64,000 nt of DNA, from positions 1,770,365 to 1,834,364 of the forward strand of contig NZ_JAPMXC010000001.1 in NCBI RefSeq assembly GCF_026624755.1. The letters run 5' to 3'. A program made the translations under genes and the position numbers. Source of the stretch: Robbsia betulipollinis. GTDB taxonomy: Bacteria > Pseudomonadota > Gammaproteobacteria > Burkholderiales > Burkholderiaceae. The notes under the pieces are model-generated. The model made no database searches. It was not told the origin of the DNA and saw only the letters and a list, made by a program, of their open reading frames with translations. Positions 1-9,300 of this stretch are shown one piece after another (positions within the stretch are counted from its first letter, which is position 1; each line of letters starts with the position of its first letter).

Positions 1-149
1 GCGCCTCGCGCGACGAGGCGCGGGGCGACATCGTCATACGCATGGATGTCGTAGGGAAAGCCATGCAGCAGGACGACCGGCCAGCCATCATCGGCGCCGC
101 TCTCTTCGTAGGCGATGTCGAGCGTGAGGGTGCTCAGGTGTTTCAGCAT
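1..149 (-). CDS. alpha/beta hydrolase, N-terminal part only
   Basis: Only the first 49 or so codons are in the window; the gene runs off the left edge. The translation begins MLKHLSTLTLDIAYEESG and reaches VVLLHGFPYD, the strand-turn HG oxyanion-hole signature of alpha/beta hydrolases (HGFP at residues 29-32). Epoxide hydrolases, haloalkane dehalogenases and proline iminopeptidase-like enzymes all start this way, so substrate cannot be assigned. The catalytic nucleophile elbow lies outside the window. It is the last of four minus-strand genes reading leftward and may be cotranscribed with the 150-residue unknown gene upstream. Confidence 0.75.
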   Translation of the reverse strand, partial: MLKHLSTLTLDIAYEESGADDGWPVVLLHGFPYDIHAYDDVAPRLVARG

Positions 150-220
150 GATCGGCGTCCCGTGCGTTGAGAAGTGTCCGGCACTCACGCATGCCCCATG
201 CCCGCTGCGCCGCGCGCGAT

Positions 221-673
221 TCAGCGCAGCGTAAGCGCCCAGTGCCCGGTATCGGTCCAGCGGCGTCCGGCGGGCGGGGCGGACGCGCCATCGGGCGGGG
301 CGTGCGCCGTGACGGGACGCCGCAGCGCGACCAGCGAGGCGATCGCGGCCGCCGCGGCGGTATGTCTGGCATCCGTCGCGGCGCGGTCCGGTGCATCCTG
401 CGGCGGTGGCTGATCCGGCGACGGGTGATGCGGCGGGACGGCGTCGGCCGGGTCCGCCGATAGGTCCGGCGCCGACACCTCCCAGTTTTTTTCGATTTCG
501 ATCTTGTACAACGCCAGCGCGGCGGACAACATCACTGACATGTCCCGCCCGTCCAGCCGCGGCGCGTGTAGCGCGATCCAGTTGACGAGGTCGGCCAGTG
601 CATCGCCCGTGGCCGTGGCGTTTTTCTCATAGGCGCGCGCCTTGAGCTGTTCGAGAATGGTCTGGGTCAGCAT
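221..673 (-). CDS. uncharacterised 150-residue protein with helical N-terminal half
   Basis: I do not recognise this family. The first 70 residues look alpha-helical and soluble (MLTQTILEQLKARAYEKN, later a segment ending KIEIEKNWEV). The remainder is low-complexity, rich in Ala, Pro and Asp, with an Arg-rich tail. There is no signal peptide or membrane segment. The ATG at 673 is the first one downstream of a plausible promoter at 733-761; the reading frame is open further upstream but the composition there is not protein-like. It follows the 95-residue unknown gene by 106 bp. Its place with two other unknowns suggests a shared role, which is inference. Confidence 0.6.
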   Translation of the reverse strand: MLTQTILEQLKARAYEKNATATGDALADLVNWIALHAPRLDGRDMSVMLSAALALYKIEIEKNWEVSAPDLSADPADAVPPHHPSPDQPPPQDAPDRAATDARHTAAAAAIASLVALRRPVTAHAPPDGASAPPAGRRWTDTGHWALTLR

Positions 674-732
674 GATGATCCGGGGGTCGGCGCGGCGATG
701 CGCGATGCTACGTGGGCGATACGATCGGAAAA

Positions 733-761
733 ATTTAATCACGAAAGCCTTTCCGAGACAA
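733..761 (-). promoter_or_regulatory. putative sigma-70 promoter for the 150-residue gene
   Basis: On the minus strand TTGTCT (756-761) is followed after exactly 17 bp by TTAAAT (733-738). It sits in a local AT-rich pocket within an otherwise GC-rich gap, 60 bp upstream of the ATG at 673. Both hexamers deviate from consensus, so this is a prediction only. Confidence 0.4.
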
Positions 762-779
762 TACGCGCATCGGAGCGCT

Positions 780-1067
780 TCAGGGAGCGGCGCCGCCGGA
801 CTCTCCCTGACCGGCGGGGGCGTCGGGCGCGGCGCCACGCAGCAGCCGTCTCGCGCGTCGCCGGTCTTCCACCCGCATCATGGCGTCGCCCAATTGATGG
901 ACGTCCCGGGAGAGGTGGTGCAGCCGGGCCGCTACCTTTTGCTGCTGGTGGACGAGCGCGTCGAGCGCACGCTCCCGTTGCGCCTGACGCTGCGCGTAGT
1001 CGTCGAGGTCCTGGCGCATCGCGAGGCTGCGGATGCAGACGAACGCGCGGGTAGTGGAATCGATCAT
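780..1067 (-). CDS. uncharacterised 95-residue coiled-coil protein
   Basis: Starts MIDSTTRAFVCIRSLAMRQD and is dominated by a Gln/Arg-rich amphipathic helix (about residues 17-65), likely a coiled coil, with a disordered Ala/Pro/Gly tail. The start ATG overlaps the stop of the upstream 393-residue gene in an ATGA arrangement (1064-1067), so the two are very probably translationally coupled and act together. No catalytic motif, signal peptide or membrane segment is visible. I assign no function; a small partner or chaperone of the upstream membrane protein is one guess. Confidence 0.6.
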   Translation of the reverse strand: MIDSTTRAFVCIRSLAMRQDLDDYAQRQAQRERALDALVHQQQKVAARLHHLSRDVHQLGDAMMRVEDRRRARRLLRGAAPDAPAGQGESGGAAP

Positions 1068-2245
1068 CGCTCGTTCTCCGGCGCCATGCCGTGTTCGGAA
1101 ATCGGGCGCGGGCCGTCCGGTCGGGCCAAGGGGGCGCCGCGCAGGCGGCGCAGGGGCAGCAGCGCCGCGTGCACCCCATTCAGGGCGTGACACTTCGCCG
1201 GTCCGTCCGCGTCGTTCTGCCAATCCACGATGACGTCGCGGATTTGCCGCACCGATTGCTCCAGACTGTCGATCAACGCCATATTCTGAAGTTCGGCTAT
1301 CGCGATCTCTCCGATCCGGAGCTCGTGCCGGCTTTCGCGCCGCTCGAGCGCCTGGAAACGACGGGACAATTCATACCGGTGCGTCTCCGCGATCTCGGCG
1401 CTGCGAGCCTGGACGATGCGTTCCATCGTGACGACCTCGTCGGCGAAGGCCCTGACCGCCGCATCGAGCGAATTCCACGCGGAGCTGTTGCGCTCGCGCC
1501 AGTACTCCCAGAACGACAGGAGCAAGCCGAGCAGCGGGACGAGCGCCGTGAACGGCGCGAGGACGCCGGCCAGGGCCGTGCCCGCGACGAAGAGCGACAC
1601 GCGCAAAATGAGGCGCATGCACGAACGCCGCTGTTTTTTCGGGATTTCCCCGCGGCATGCGTTGAGCCGTTCGGTGCAGGTGATGCAGTGGCTGATGATC
1701 GCGTGGTAATGGACCAGCAGCCGTTTCGGGTCGTCCGTCTCCATGGCCTGTTTCGCGAGGGCGAGTTGCGTGCAGAGGTCGGCCGTTGCGTCGCGGTAAT
1801 TCCGCAGGAGGGTATGCAGGCGGCGGCAGTTGCCGTGTAACGCGGTCGTGTCGCGGCGCTGGCGCCAGAAGCGACTGGTCCGGGTACGGCCATACAATTT
1901 GCGGGTCGCATGCTCGAGCTTGTCGATGTGGCGCTGGGCGTCGAAGCGCAAGGTGACAGGTGGGCCCCCGTCGCAGGAAGGCAGGTCGAGGGTTTCGGGA
2001 AGCGCGCGGATCAGATTGTCGATCGCCTGCTTGAGCGAGGCGATGCTGTGCGCGGGGCGTGGCGGCGCGGTCGATGGCGCTGGCGATGGCGGTGGTGCCG
2101 GTGGCGGCGAAGGGGGCGGTGGTAGTGGCGATGGCGAGCGCGGCGGTGGCGAAGGCGGCGAGGGCGATCGCGGCGAGGGGGGGCGCGGCCGCACGTCGGG
2201 CGGCACGATCCGGGGCGGCGGGGCGACATAGAATTGTGTGGGCAA
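1064..2245 (-). CDS. uncharacterised proline-rich protein with a membrane hairpin
   Basis: 393 residues, not recognised. Residues 8-62 are an extended proline/serine/arginine tract. Residues 70-205 are helical and contain clustered Cys and His (near 140, 158, 187-197). Residues 211-246 form a hydrophobic hairpin that could cross the membrane twice, and 255-340 look coiled-coil. There is no signal peptide. I chose the TTG at 2245 because it is preceded at 7 nt by an almost perfect Shine-Dalgarno (AAGGAGGTGA on the minus strand); the frame remains open upstream but without a comparable site. It heads the minus-strand set and is divergent from recC. Pro-rich plus hairpin plus coil is seen in some secreted or translocon proteins, but nothing here proves secretion. 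Confidence 0.65.
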   Translation of the reverse strand: MPTQFYVAPPPRIVPPDVRPRPPSPRSPSPPSPPPRSPSPLPPPPSPPPAPPPSPAPSTAPPRPAHSIASLKQAIDNLIRALPETLDLPSCDGGPPVTLRFDAQRHIDKLEHATRKLYGRTRTSRFWRQRRDTTALHGNCRRLHTLLRNYRDATADLCTQLALAKQAMETDDPKRLLVHYHAIISHCITCTERLNACRGEIPKKQRRSCMRLILRVSLFVAGTALAGVLAPFTALVPLLGLLLSFWEYWRERNSSAWNSLDAAVRAFADEVVTMERIVQARSAEIAETHRYELSRRFQALERRESRHELRIGEIAIAELQNMALIDSLEQSVRQIRDVIVDWQNDADGPAKCHALNGVHAALLPLRRLRGAPLARPDGPRPISEHGMAPENER

Positions 2246-2257
2246 GACGTCACCTCC
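2246..2257 (-). promoter_or_regulatory. strong Shine-Dalgarno deciding a TTG start
   Basis: On the minus strand AAGGAGGTGA lies just before TTG at 2245. It is the strongest ribosome-binding site I found in the window and the reason for choosing a non-ATG start for the proline-rich protein. Confidence 0.7.
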
Positions 2258-2431
2258 TTGATCGACGGGCGGACAGCGTCCGCTGGCACGGCGCGCATCC
2301 GGGTGCGGCCGGGGAGTGAGCCGATGATCGCATCGCGCGCTGGCCTGCGCGGGCAGCGATGCCTTATCCGGGGACGTGGCGAAGGCTGATCCGGCTGGCG
2401 GCCGCGATGTTGCTGCCCGGGCAGGGCGCCA

Positions 2432-2473
2432 TGCACCCCGCGTGTTGCACCCCGCGTGTTGCACCCCGCGTGG
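2432..2473. repeat. 14-bp tandem repeat upstream of recC
   Basis: Three copies of TGCACCCCGCGTGT (2432-2445, 2446-2459, 2460-2473, the last with one terminal change). The array lies 45 bp before the chosen recC ATG, between recC and the divergent unknown operon, where a promoter or leader would be expected. Confidence 0.9.
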
Positions 2474-2518
2474 TTTACCATGTCCGGCAAGCGGAACAAG
2501 GGGAACGAGAAGGAATCC

Positions 2519-5500
2519 ATGAGCAACGACGCGCGGCGCGATCCCAACCCATCGACGAACGACCTGAGCCCCGGCTTCATGGTGGTGCACGGCAATCAGC
2601 CCGACGCGCTGCGGGCGCTGCTCGTGAGCTGGATGCACCGCTATCCGCTTGCGCCGCTCGAGAACGAGGTGGTGCTGGTGCAGAGCAATGGCATCGCGCA
2701 ATGGCTGAAGCTGGCGCTCGCGCGCGATGCCGATGCCGGCGGCTGCGGCATCGCGGCCGCGCTCGACGCCCAGTTGCCGCAGCGCTTCATCTGGCAGGCG
2801 TATCGCGCGGTGCTTGGCGAGGCCGCGGTGCCCCTCACCTCGGCGTTCGACAAATCGCTGCTGATCTGGCGATTGATGCGGCTGCTGCCGTCGCTGTCCG
2901 GGGAGCCGGTGTTCGCGCCGTTGCGGCGCTTCCTGCAGCGCGACACCGATTGCCGACGCCGCTACCAGCTGGCCGAACGCCTCGCCGATCTGTTCGACCA
3001 GTACCAGGTATATCGCGCCGACTGGCTCGCCGGCTGGGCGCGCGGCGAAGACGATATCGTCACCAGCCGCCAGGGGCGGCAGCCGATACCCGACACCCTG
3101 CTCTGGCAGCCGCGGCTATGGCGCGCGTTGCGCGAGGACGTGGGTGCCGAACAGGCGGGCACCAGCCGCGCCGAGGTGCACCAGCGCTTTCTCGACGTGG
3201 CGGGCGGGCGCGCACACGCGGCGCGCCCGCCCGGGCTGCCGCGCCGCCTGCTGGTCTTCGGCATTTCGTCGCTGCCGCAGCAGGCGCTCGAGGTGCTGTC
3301 CGGGCTCGCGAACTGGATGCAGGTGCTGATGTGCGTGCACAACCCCTGCGAGCACTACTGGGCGAACATCATCGCCGACAAGGACCTGCTGCGCGGCGCG
3401 CGCCTGCGCCAGTCGCGCAAGCAGGGCATGCCCGAGCAGATCGACGAGACGCAGCTGCATCTGTACGCCCACCCGCTGCTGGCGGCCTGGGGCAAGCAGG
3501 GGCGCGACTATATCGGCCTGCTCGATGCGCACGACGAGCGCGAGCGTTATGAACAGCGCTTCATCGAGATCAGCCAGCGCATCGATTTGTTCGAATCGAA
3601 TGGCGACGCCACGCTGTTGCAGCAGTTGCAGGACGACATCCTCGCGTTGCGGCCGCTGGGCGAGACGCGAGCATTGTGGCCGGCGGTGGACCCGGCGGTC
3701 GACCACTCGATCCGTTTCCACGTTGCGCACAGCCCGCAGCGCGAGGTCGAGGTACTGCACGACCAGCTGCTGGCCGCGTTCGGCGCGGATCCGACCCTGC
3801 GGCCGCGCGACGTCATCGTGATGGTGCCCGACATCAATGCGTACGCGCCGCATATCCAGGCGGTGTTCGGTCTGTTCGACACGCGGGACCGCCGCACGCT
3901 GCCGTTTCGCATCGCCGACCAGGGGCAACGGCATCACGATCCGCTGGTGGGCGCGCTGGAAAAGCTGCTCGGCCTGCCGCAGTCGCGCCTGGCGGTCAGC
4001 GACGTGCTCGATCTGCTCGAGGTGCCCGCGCTGCGCCGGCGCTTCGGCATCGAGGAGGCGGACTTGCCGTTGCTGCACCGCTGGATCTCCGCCGCGAACA
4101 TCCGTTGGGGCCTGCACGCCGAACAGCGGCACAGTCTCGACCTGCCCGATGCGCTCGAACAGAACAGCTGGTTCTTCGGCGTGCGGCGGATGCTGCTCGG
4201 TTATGCGGTGGGCGCGGGCGACGCGTGGCGCGCGATCGAACCGCTCGACGAGATCGGCGGCCTGGACGCCGTGTTGCTCGGGCCGCTGGTCCACTTGCTC
4301 GATACGCTCGATGCGCAGTGGCGGCAACTGCGCACGCCGGCGACGCCCGCCGAGTGGTATGCGCGCCTGCACGGGCTGCTCGACGCGTTTTTTCTTGCCG
4401 ACGACGGCGACGACGGGTTCACGCTGCTGCGGCTGGATGGCGCGCTGCAGGACTGGCTGGACGCCTGCGTCGCCGGGGGGCTGGCGGAGACGTTGCCGTT
4501 GTCGGTGGTGCGTGAGCACTGGCTGCAACAGATCGACGAAACCGGCTTGAGCCAGCCGTTTTTCGCGGGGGCGGTGACGTTCGCGACCTTGATGCCGATG
4601 CGCGCGATCCCGTTCCGGCATCTGTGCCTGCTCGGCATGAACGACGGCGACTATCCGCGCTCGCGCGTCGCGATGGACTTCGACCTGATGAGCCGCGACT
4701 ATCGCCCCGGCGACCGGTCGCGGCGCGAGGACGACCGCTATCTGTTCCTCGAGGCGCTGCTCTCGGCACGCGATCACCTGCATATCAGCTGGGTGGGCAA
4801 CAGCATCCATGACAACACCGAGCGGCCGCCCTCGGTGCTGGTCGCGCAATTGCGCGATCACCTCGCCGCGGGCTGGCGGCTGGCGCGCGGCAGTGGGGAT
4901 GACGGCGGGGAGGATGGCGGCGGGGAGGATGACGGCAGTGAGGGTGGCGGCGAAGCATCGTCCGGCGGGGAAGCGCCGCGTGCGCCCGAAGCGGCCACGG
5001 GGCTGCTCGACGCGCTGACGCTGACGCACCGGCTGCAACCATTCAATCGCGACTATTTCAGCGATGCCGCGGACCCGCGCCTGTTCAGCTTCGCACGCGA
5101 ATGGCGCGACGGGCTCGCCGCGCAGGAAGCCGACGGCGGCGCAGCGAACGAGCAGGATGCGCGGGACGGGGCCGCCCGGGAACGCCATGTCGGACCCCTG
5201 CCGGCATTCGACTGGAACGGGACGGTCACGCTGCGGCAGCTCGCCGATTTCGTCAAGGATCCGGTGCGCGCATTCTTTCGCCTGCGTCTGAACGTCGCGT
5301 TCGAGACGGTCGATCCGGTCAGCGAGGATCAGGAACCGTTCGCGCTCGACGCGCTGGAGAACTGGCAACTCCAGGACGAATTGATCCAGGCGCAATTGTC
5401 TGCGGTGGAGGACGACGCGTCCCGCGGGGCGGCGCTGGCCGCGCAACTCGAACGCATCGGCCGGCGCGGCGAATTGCCGGCCGCGCATTTCGCGGGGGCC

Positions 5501-6304
5501 GTGGGGGCCAGGCTCGTGGAGCCGATGGACAAGCTGTTCAACGAATACCGCGACGCGCTCGCGAACTGGCCGGACCTCGCGCCCGACGAGCCGGTCGAAT
5601 ATGTCGAACCGGGCGTGACGCCGGAGGCCGCGCCGGGTACCGGCGACGGCGCCGGAACAGGGGGCATCACGCCGCTGCATTTGTCGGACTGGCTCGGCGG
5701 CTGGCGCCGGAACGCGGCGGGCGAACGCGGGCGCGTCCTGCTCGAAAGCAGCGGGCTCGTGCGCAAGGGTGCGTACCGCCGCGACAGGCTGATTCCGTTC
5801 TGGATCACGCATGTCGCGGGGCACCTGTGCGGCGAGGCCCTGACCACCGTCATCGTCAGCAAGGCCGGCACCGTCACGCTGCCGCGCTTGACGCAGCAGC
5901 AGGTCCGGTCATACTGGGACGCGCTGCTCGCGGCATGGCGCGCGGGCATGACCCGACCCCTGCCGCTGGCGCTCAGGACCGGCTTCGCCTGGCTCGAAAA
6001 AGGCGGCACGGCCCATGTGGCGGGTGCCGCGGCCGATATCGACGGCACCGCCGTCCATGGCGCCGCGCGCGAGGCGGCCCGCGACTGTTACGAAATGAAC
6101 GATCCCGACTACGGCCGCTTCGGCGAACGCGACAGCAATCCTTACCTGTTGCGGGCCTATCCGAGTTTCGACGCGCTCTGGTCCGACGGCGAGTTCGCCA
6201 CGCTGGCCGAGGCGTTGCTGCGGCCGGTGTTCGACCATGTCGGGGCCCGCGCCGCCGCCCGCCAGCACGCGTCGACGGCGCCGCGCACGGACACCGACGC
6301 ATGA
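2519..6304 (+). CDS. recC: exodeoxyribonuclease V gamma subunit RecC
   Basis: RecC of the RecBCD helicase-nuclease, which processes double-strand ends and recognises Chi. 1261 residues, somewhat longer than the E. coli protein. The N-terminus (MVVHGNQPDALRALL, then ENEVVLVQSNGIAQWLKLAL) and the later NDGDYPRSR segment are typical of RecC, a catalytically inactive helicase homologue. ATG 2519 has AAGGA just upstream; an earlier in-frame ATG at 2480 is possible. About residues 790-822 form an acidic Gly/Asp/Glu-rich insertion (4888-4985). First gene of recC-recB-recD, with an ATGA overlap to recB at 6301-6304. Confidence 0.95.
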   Translation: MSNDARRDPNPSTNDLSPGFMVVHGNQPDALRALLVSWMHRYPLAPLENEVVLVQSNGIAQWLKLALARDADAGGCGIAAALDAQLPQRFIWQAYRAVLGEAAVPLTSAFDKSLLIWRLMRLLPSLSGEPVFAPLRRFLQRDTDCRRRYQLAERLADLFDQYQVYRADWLAGWARGEDDIVTSRQGRQPIPDTLLWQPRLWRALREDVGAEQAGTSRAEVHQRFLDVAGGRAHAARPPGLPRRLLVFGISSLPQQALEVLSGLANWMQVLMCVHNPCEHYWANIIADKDLLRGARLRQSRKQGMPEQIDETQLHLYAHPLLAAWGKQGRDYIGLLDAHDERERYEQRFIEISQRIDLFESNGDATLLQQLQDDILALRPLGETRALWPAVDPAVDHSIRFHVAHSPQREVEVLHDQLLAAFGADPTLRPRDVIVMVPDINAYAPHIQAVFGLFDTRDRRTLPFRIADQGQRHHDPLVGALEKLLGLPQSRLAVSDVLDLLEVPALRRRFGIEEADLPLLHRWISAANIRWGLHAEQRHSLDLPDALEQNSWFFGVRRMLLGYAVGAGDAWRAIEPLDEIGGLDAVLLGPLVHLLDTLDAQWRQLRTPATPAEWYARLHGLLDAFFLADDGDDGFTLLRLDGALQDWLDACVAGGLAETLPLSVVREHWLQQIDETGLSQPFFAGAVTFATLMPMRAIPFRHLCLLGMNDGDYPRSRVAMDFDLMSRDYRPGDRSRREDDRYLFLEALLSARDHLHISWVGNSIHDNTERPPSVLVAQLRDHLAAGWRLARGSGDDGGEDGGGEDDGSEGGGEASSGGEAPRAPEAATGLLDALTLTHRLQPFNRDYFSDAADPRLFSFAREWRDGLAAQEADGGAANEQDARDGAARERHVGPLPAFDWNGTVTLRQLADFVKDPVRAFFRLRLNVAFETVDPVSEDQEPFALDALENWQLQDELIQAQLSAVEDDASRGAALAAQLERIGRRGELPAAHFAGAVGARLVEPMDKLFNEYRDALANWPDLAPDEPVEYVEPGVTPEAAPGTGDGAGTGGITPLHLSDWLGGWRRNAAGERGRVLLESSGLVRKGAYRRDRLIPFWITHVAGHLCGEALTTVIVSKAGTVTLPRLTQQQVRSYWDALLAAWRAGMTRPLPLALRTGFAWLEKGGTAHVAGAAADIDGTAVHGAAREAARDCYEMNDPDYGRFGERDSNPYLLRAYPSFDALWSDGEFATLAEALLRPVFDHVGARAAARQHASTAPRTDTDA

Positions 6305-9300
6305 ACCCTCCCCGGACCGCCGCACCCACCCGTTCCGCGCTCGCGGAAAACGACGCCCCGCCCTTGGCGCTCGATCCCTTGCGCTTCCCGCTGCACGGCA
6401 GCCGTCTGATCGAAGCCAGCGCCGGCACCGGCAAGACCTTCACGATCGCGGCGCTGTATCTGCGGCTGGTCCTGGGCCATGGCGGCGACGCGGCGTTTGC
6501 GCGCGCGTTGACGCCGCCGGAGATTCTCGTCGTCACGTTCACGGACGCCGCCACCAAGGAGCTGCGCGACCGCATCCGCGCTCGCCTCGCGCAGGCCGCG
6601 GCATATTTTCTGGCGGGCGCCGCACCGAAGAACGACGGAAATGGCGACGGCAGCCAGGGCGAGGCGTTCGATCTGGATGCGTGGCTGGACTCGGATTCGG
6701 AGCTCGACGCCGATTTCGATTTCGATTCCCTGCCCGACGCCGGCCCGGCGCACGGCATCGACCGTGACCGCGGCGACGCGCCCGCGGTCGCCGGCGACGC
6801 GTTGCTGGAAGCCCTGCGCGACGACCATCCGCCCGAGACCTGGCAGGGCTGCGCGCGCAAGCTTCAACTCGCCGCGGAATGGATGGACGAGGCGGCGGTA
6901 TCGACGATTCACGGCTGGTGCCACCGGATGCTGCGCGAACACGCGTTCGACAGCGACAGCCTGTTCACGCAGACGCTGGAAACCGACCAGAGCGAGATGC
7001 TCGACGAAGTCGTGCGCGACTACTGGCGCACCTTCCTGTATCCGCTCGATGCGCAGGACGTCGCCGCCGTGCTGCAATGGTGGGAGACGCCCGATCTGCT
7101 GCGCCGGCAACTGCGCAATCTGCTGGGGCATGGCGCGCTGCTGGGCGTGGGCATGGCGCCCGCGCAAGCCTTGCGGCAGGCCCGCGACGCGACCGCCAAC
7201 GCGCTGGCTGCGCTCAAGGCGCCATGGACGGTCTGGGTCGACGAACTGCGCGCGCTGCTCGACGCGGCCGTCGCCGCGAAACAGGTCGACGCCAAGAAAA
7301 TGCAGCGCCGATACTACGAAGGCTGGCTTGCGTCGCTGCAAACGTGGCGCGACACGATGGCGCAAACCACGCCGGATCTGACCGACATCGCCTGGGCGCG
7401 TCTGACGCCCGACGGACTGGCGGCGATCGTCAAGGCGGGCATGACCGCCCCCGCGCATCCTGCACTGGATGCGATCGCCGCCTTGCCCGCGCAACTGGCG
7501 GCCCTGCCCGACGCGCGGCGCGACGTGCTGTGTCATGCGGCGTCGTGGGTCGCGGAACGCTTCGCCGCGGAACAGGAGCGCCGTGCGCAGATGGGCTTCG
7601 ACGATCTGCTCACGCGCCTCGATGGCGCGCTGCAGGGGCCGAACGGCGCACGCCTCGCGGAACTGGTGCGACAGCAATTCCCGGTCGCGCTGATCGACGA
7701 ATTCCAGGACACGGACCCGCTGCAATACCGGATCTTCGACGCCATCTATCGCGTCGCGCACACGCCCGCCGATCTCGCGCTGATCCTGATCGGCGACCCG
7801 AAACAGGCGATCTACGCGTTTCGCGGCGCCGATATCCACACCTATCTGAGCGCGCGCCGCGACACCGCCGGGCGGCACTACACGCTGGGGCGCAACTTCC
7901 GCTCGACGCGGGCGCTGGTCGCGGCCACCAACCATTGCTTCATGCAGGCGGAACGGCGCGAGACCGGCAGCGGCGCGTTCCTGTTCCGGCGCCCGCACGA
8001 GAACCCGTTGCCCTTCCTGCCGGTCGCCGCCGAGGGCCGCGCGGTGCGCTGGCGCGTCGACGCCGCCGACGGCGCGGCGTTGACGGTGTGGTTCCACGAT
8101 GCGGGCGAGGGGGGCGACGGGGGCGGCAAGTCCACGGGGCGAGGCCATTACGTCCAGCATTTCGCGCACGTCTGCGCCGGCGAGATCGTCCGCTTGCTGC
8201 AACTCGGACAGCAGGGGCGGGCCGGGTTCGTCGCCGACGCCGATGGGGATGACGATGCGCTGGTACCCGTGCGGCCCGGCGACATCGCCGTGCTGGTGAA
8301 CACCGGCAAGGAAGCGCAGGCGGTGCGCCAGGCGCTGGCCCGCGCCGGCGTGCGCAGCGTCTACCTGTCCGACAAGGAGTCCGTGTTCGACAGCGCCAGC
8401 GCGGGCGAACTGCAGCGCTGGCTGGCCGCCTGCGCCGAGCCCGACGATGACCGGCTGCTGCGCGCGGCGCTCGGCACCGCGACGCTGGGCATGAGCTGGG
8501 CCGAACTGGATCACCTGAACAACGATGAGATCGCCTGGGAAAACCGGGTCGTGCAGTTTCGCGACTACCGCACGTGCTGGCGCCGCCAGGGCGTGCTGCC
8601 GATGCTGCGCCGGCTGCTCAACGATTTCGCGGTGCCGCGCCGCCTGCTGGCGGCGGGCAACGAACGCGACCTGACGGACCTGCTGCATCTTGCCGAATTG
8701 TTGCAGCAGGCGAGCGCCGTGCTCGACGGCGAGCACGCGCTGATCCGCTATCTGGCCGAGCAGCGCGACGCCGCCGGCGACGAGGACGACGCGCGCAAGC
8801 TGCGGCTCGAAAGCGACGCGGCGCTGGTCAAGGTGGTGACCGTCCACAAATCGAAGGGGCTGGAATATCCGCTGGTGTTCCTGCCGTTCGCGTGCGGTTT
8901 TCGCGCGGTCAAGGCCGAGGACCTGCCGCTCAAATGGCACGACGACGCGCATCGGCTGCATGTCGCGTTGAGCGCGGACGCCGCGTCGCTTGCCGCAGCG
9001 GATCGCGAGCGTCTGGGCGAGGATCTGCGCAAGCTCTACGTGGCGCTGACGCGTGCGCGTTTCGCGACCTGGATCGGCGTCGCGCCGCTCGCGGAACTGG
9101 AGCGCGGCGCACTCGGTTACCTGTTGGGCGGCGGCGAACCGATCGCGCCCGGCACGCTGGCGGCCGTGTTGCAGGCCTTCAGGGACGGCGGTGGCAACGG
9201 CGGCGAGGGCAACGGCGGCGAGGGCAACGGCGGCGAGGGCAACGGCGGCGAGGGCAACGGCGGCGAGGGCAACGGCGGTGAGGGCCGCGTCGCGATCGAC

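Noticed and set aside
3116-5824. 902-codon minus-strand open frame opposite recC
   Set aside because: Same shadow effect; composition is not protein-like and recC is certain on the other strand.
9193-9282. Possible CRISPR array
   Set aside because: Units are contiguous and in frame inside recB, with no spacers and no cas genes in the window.
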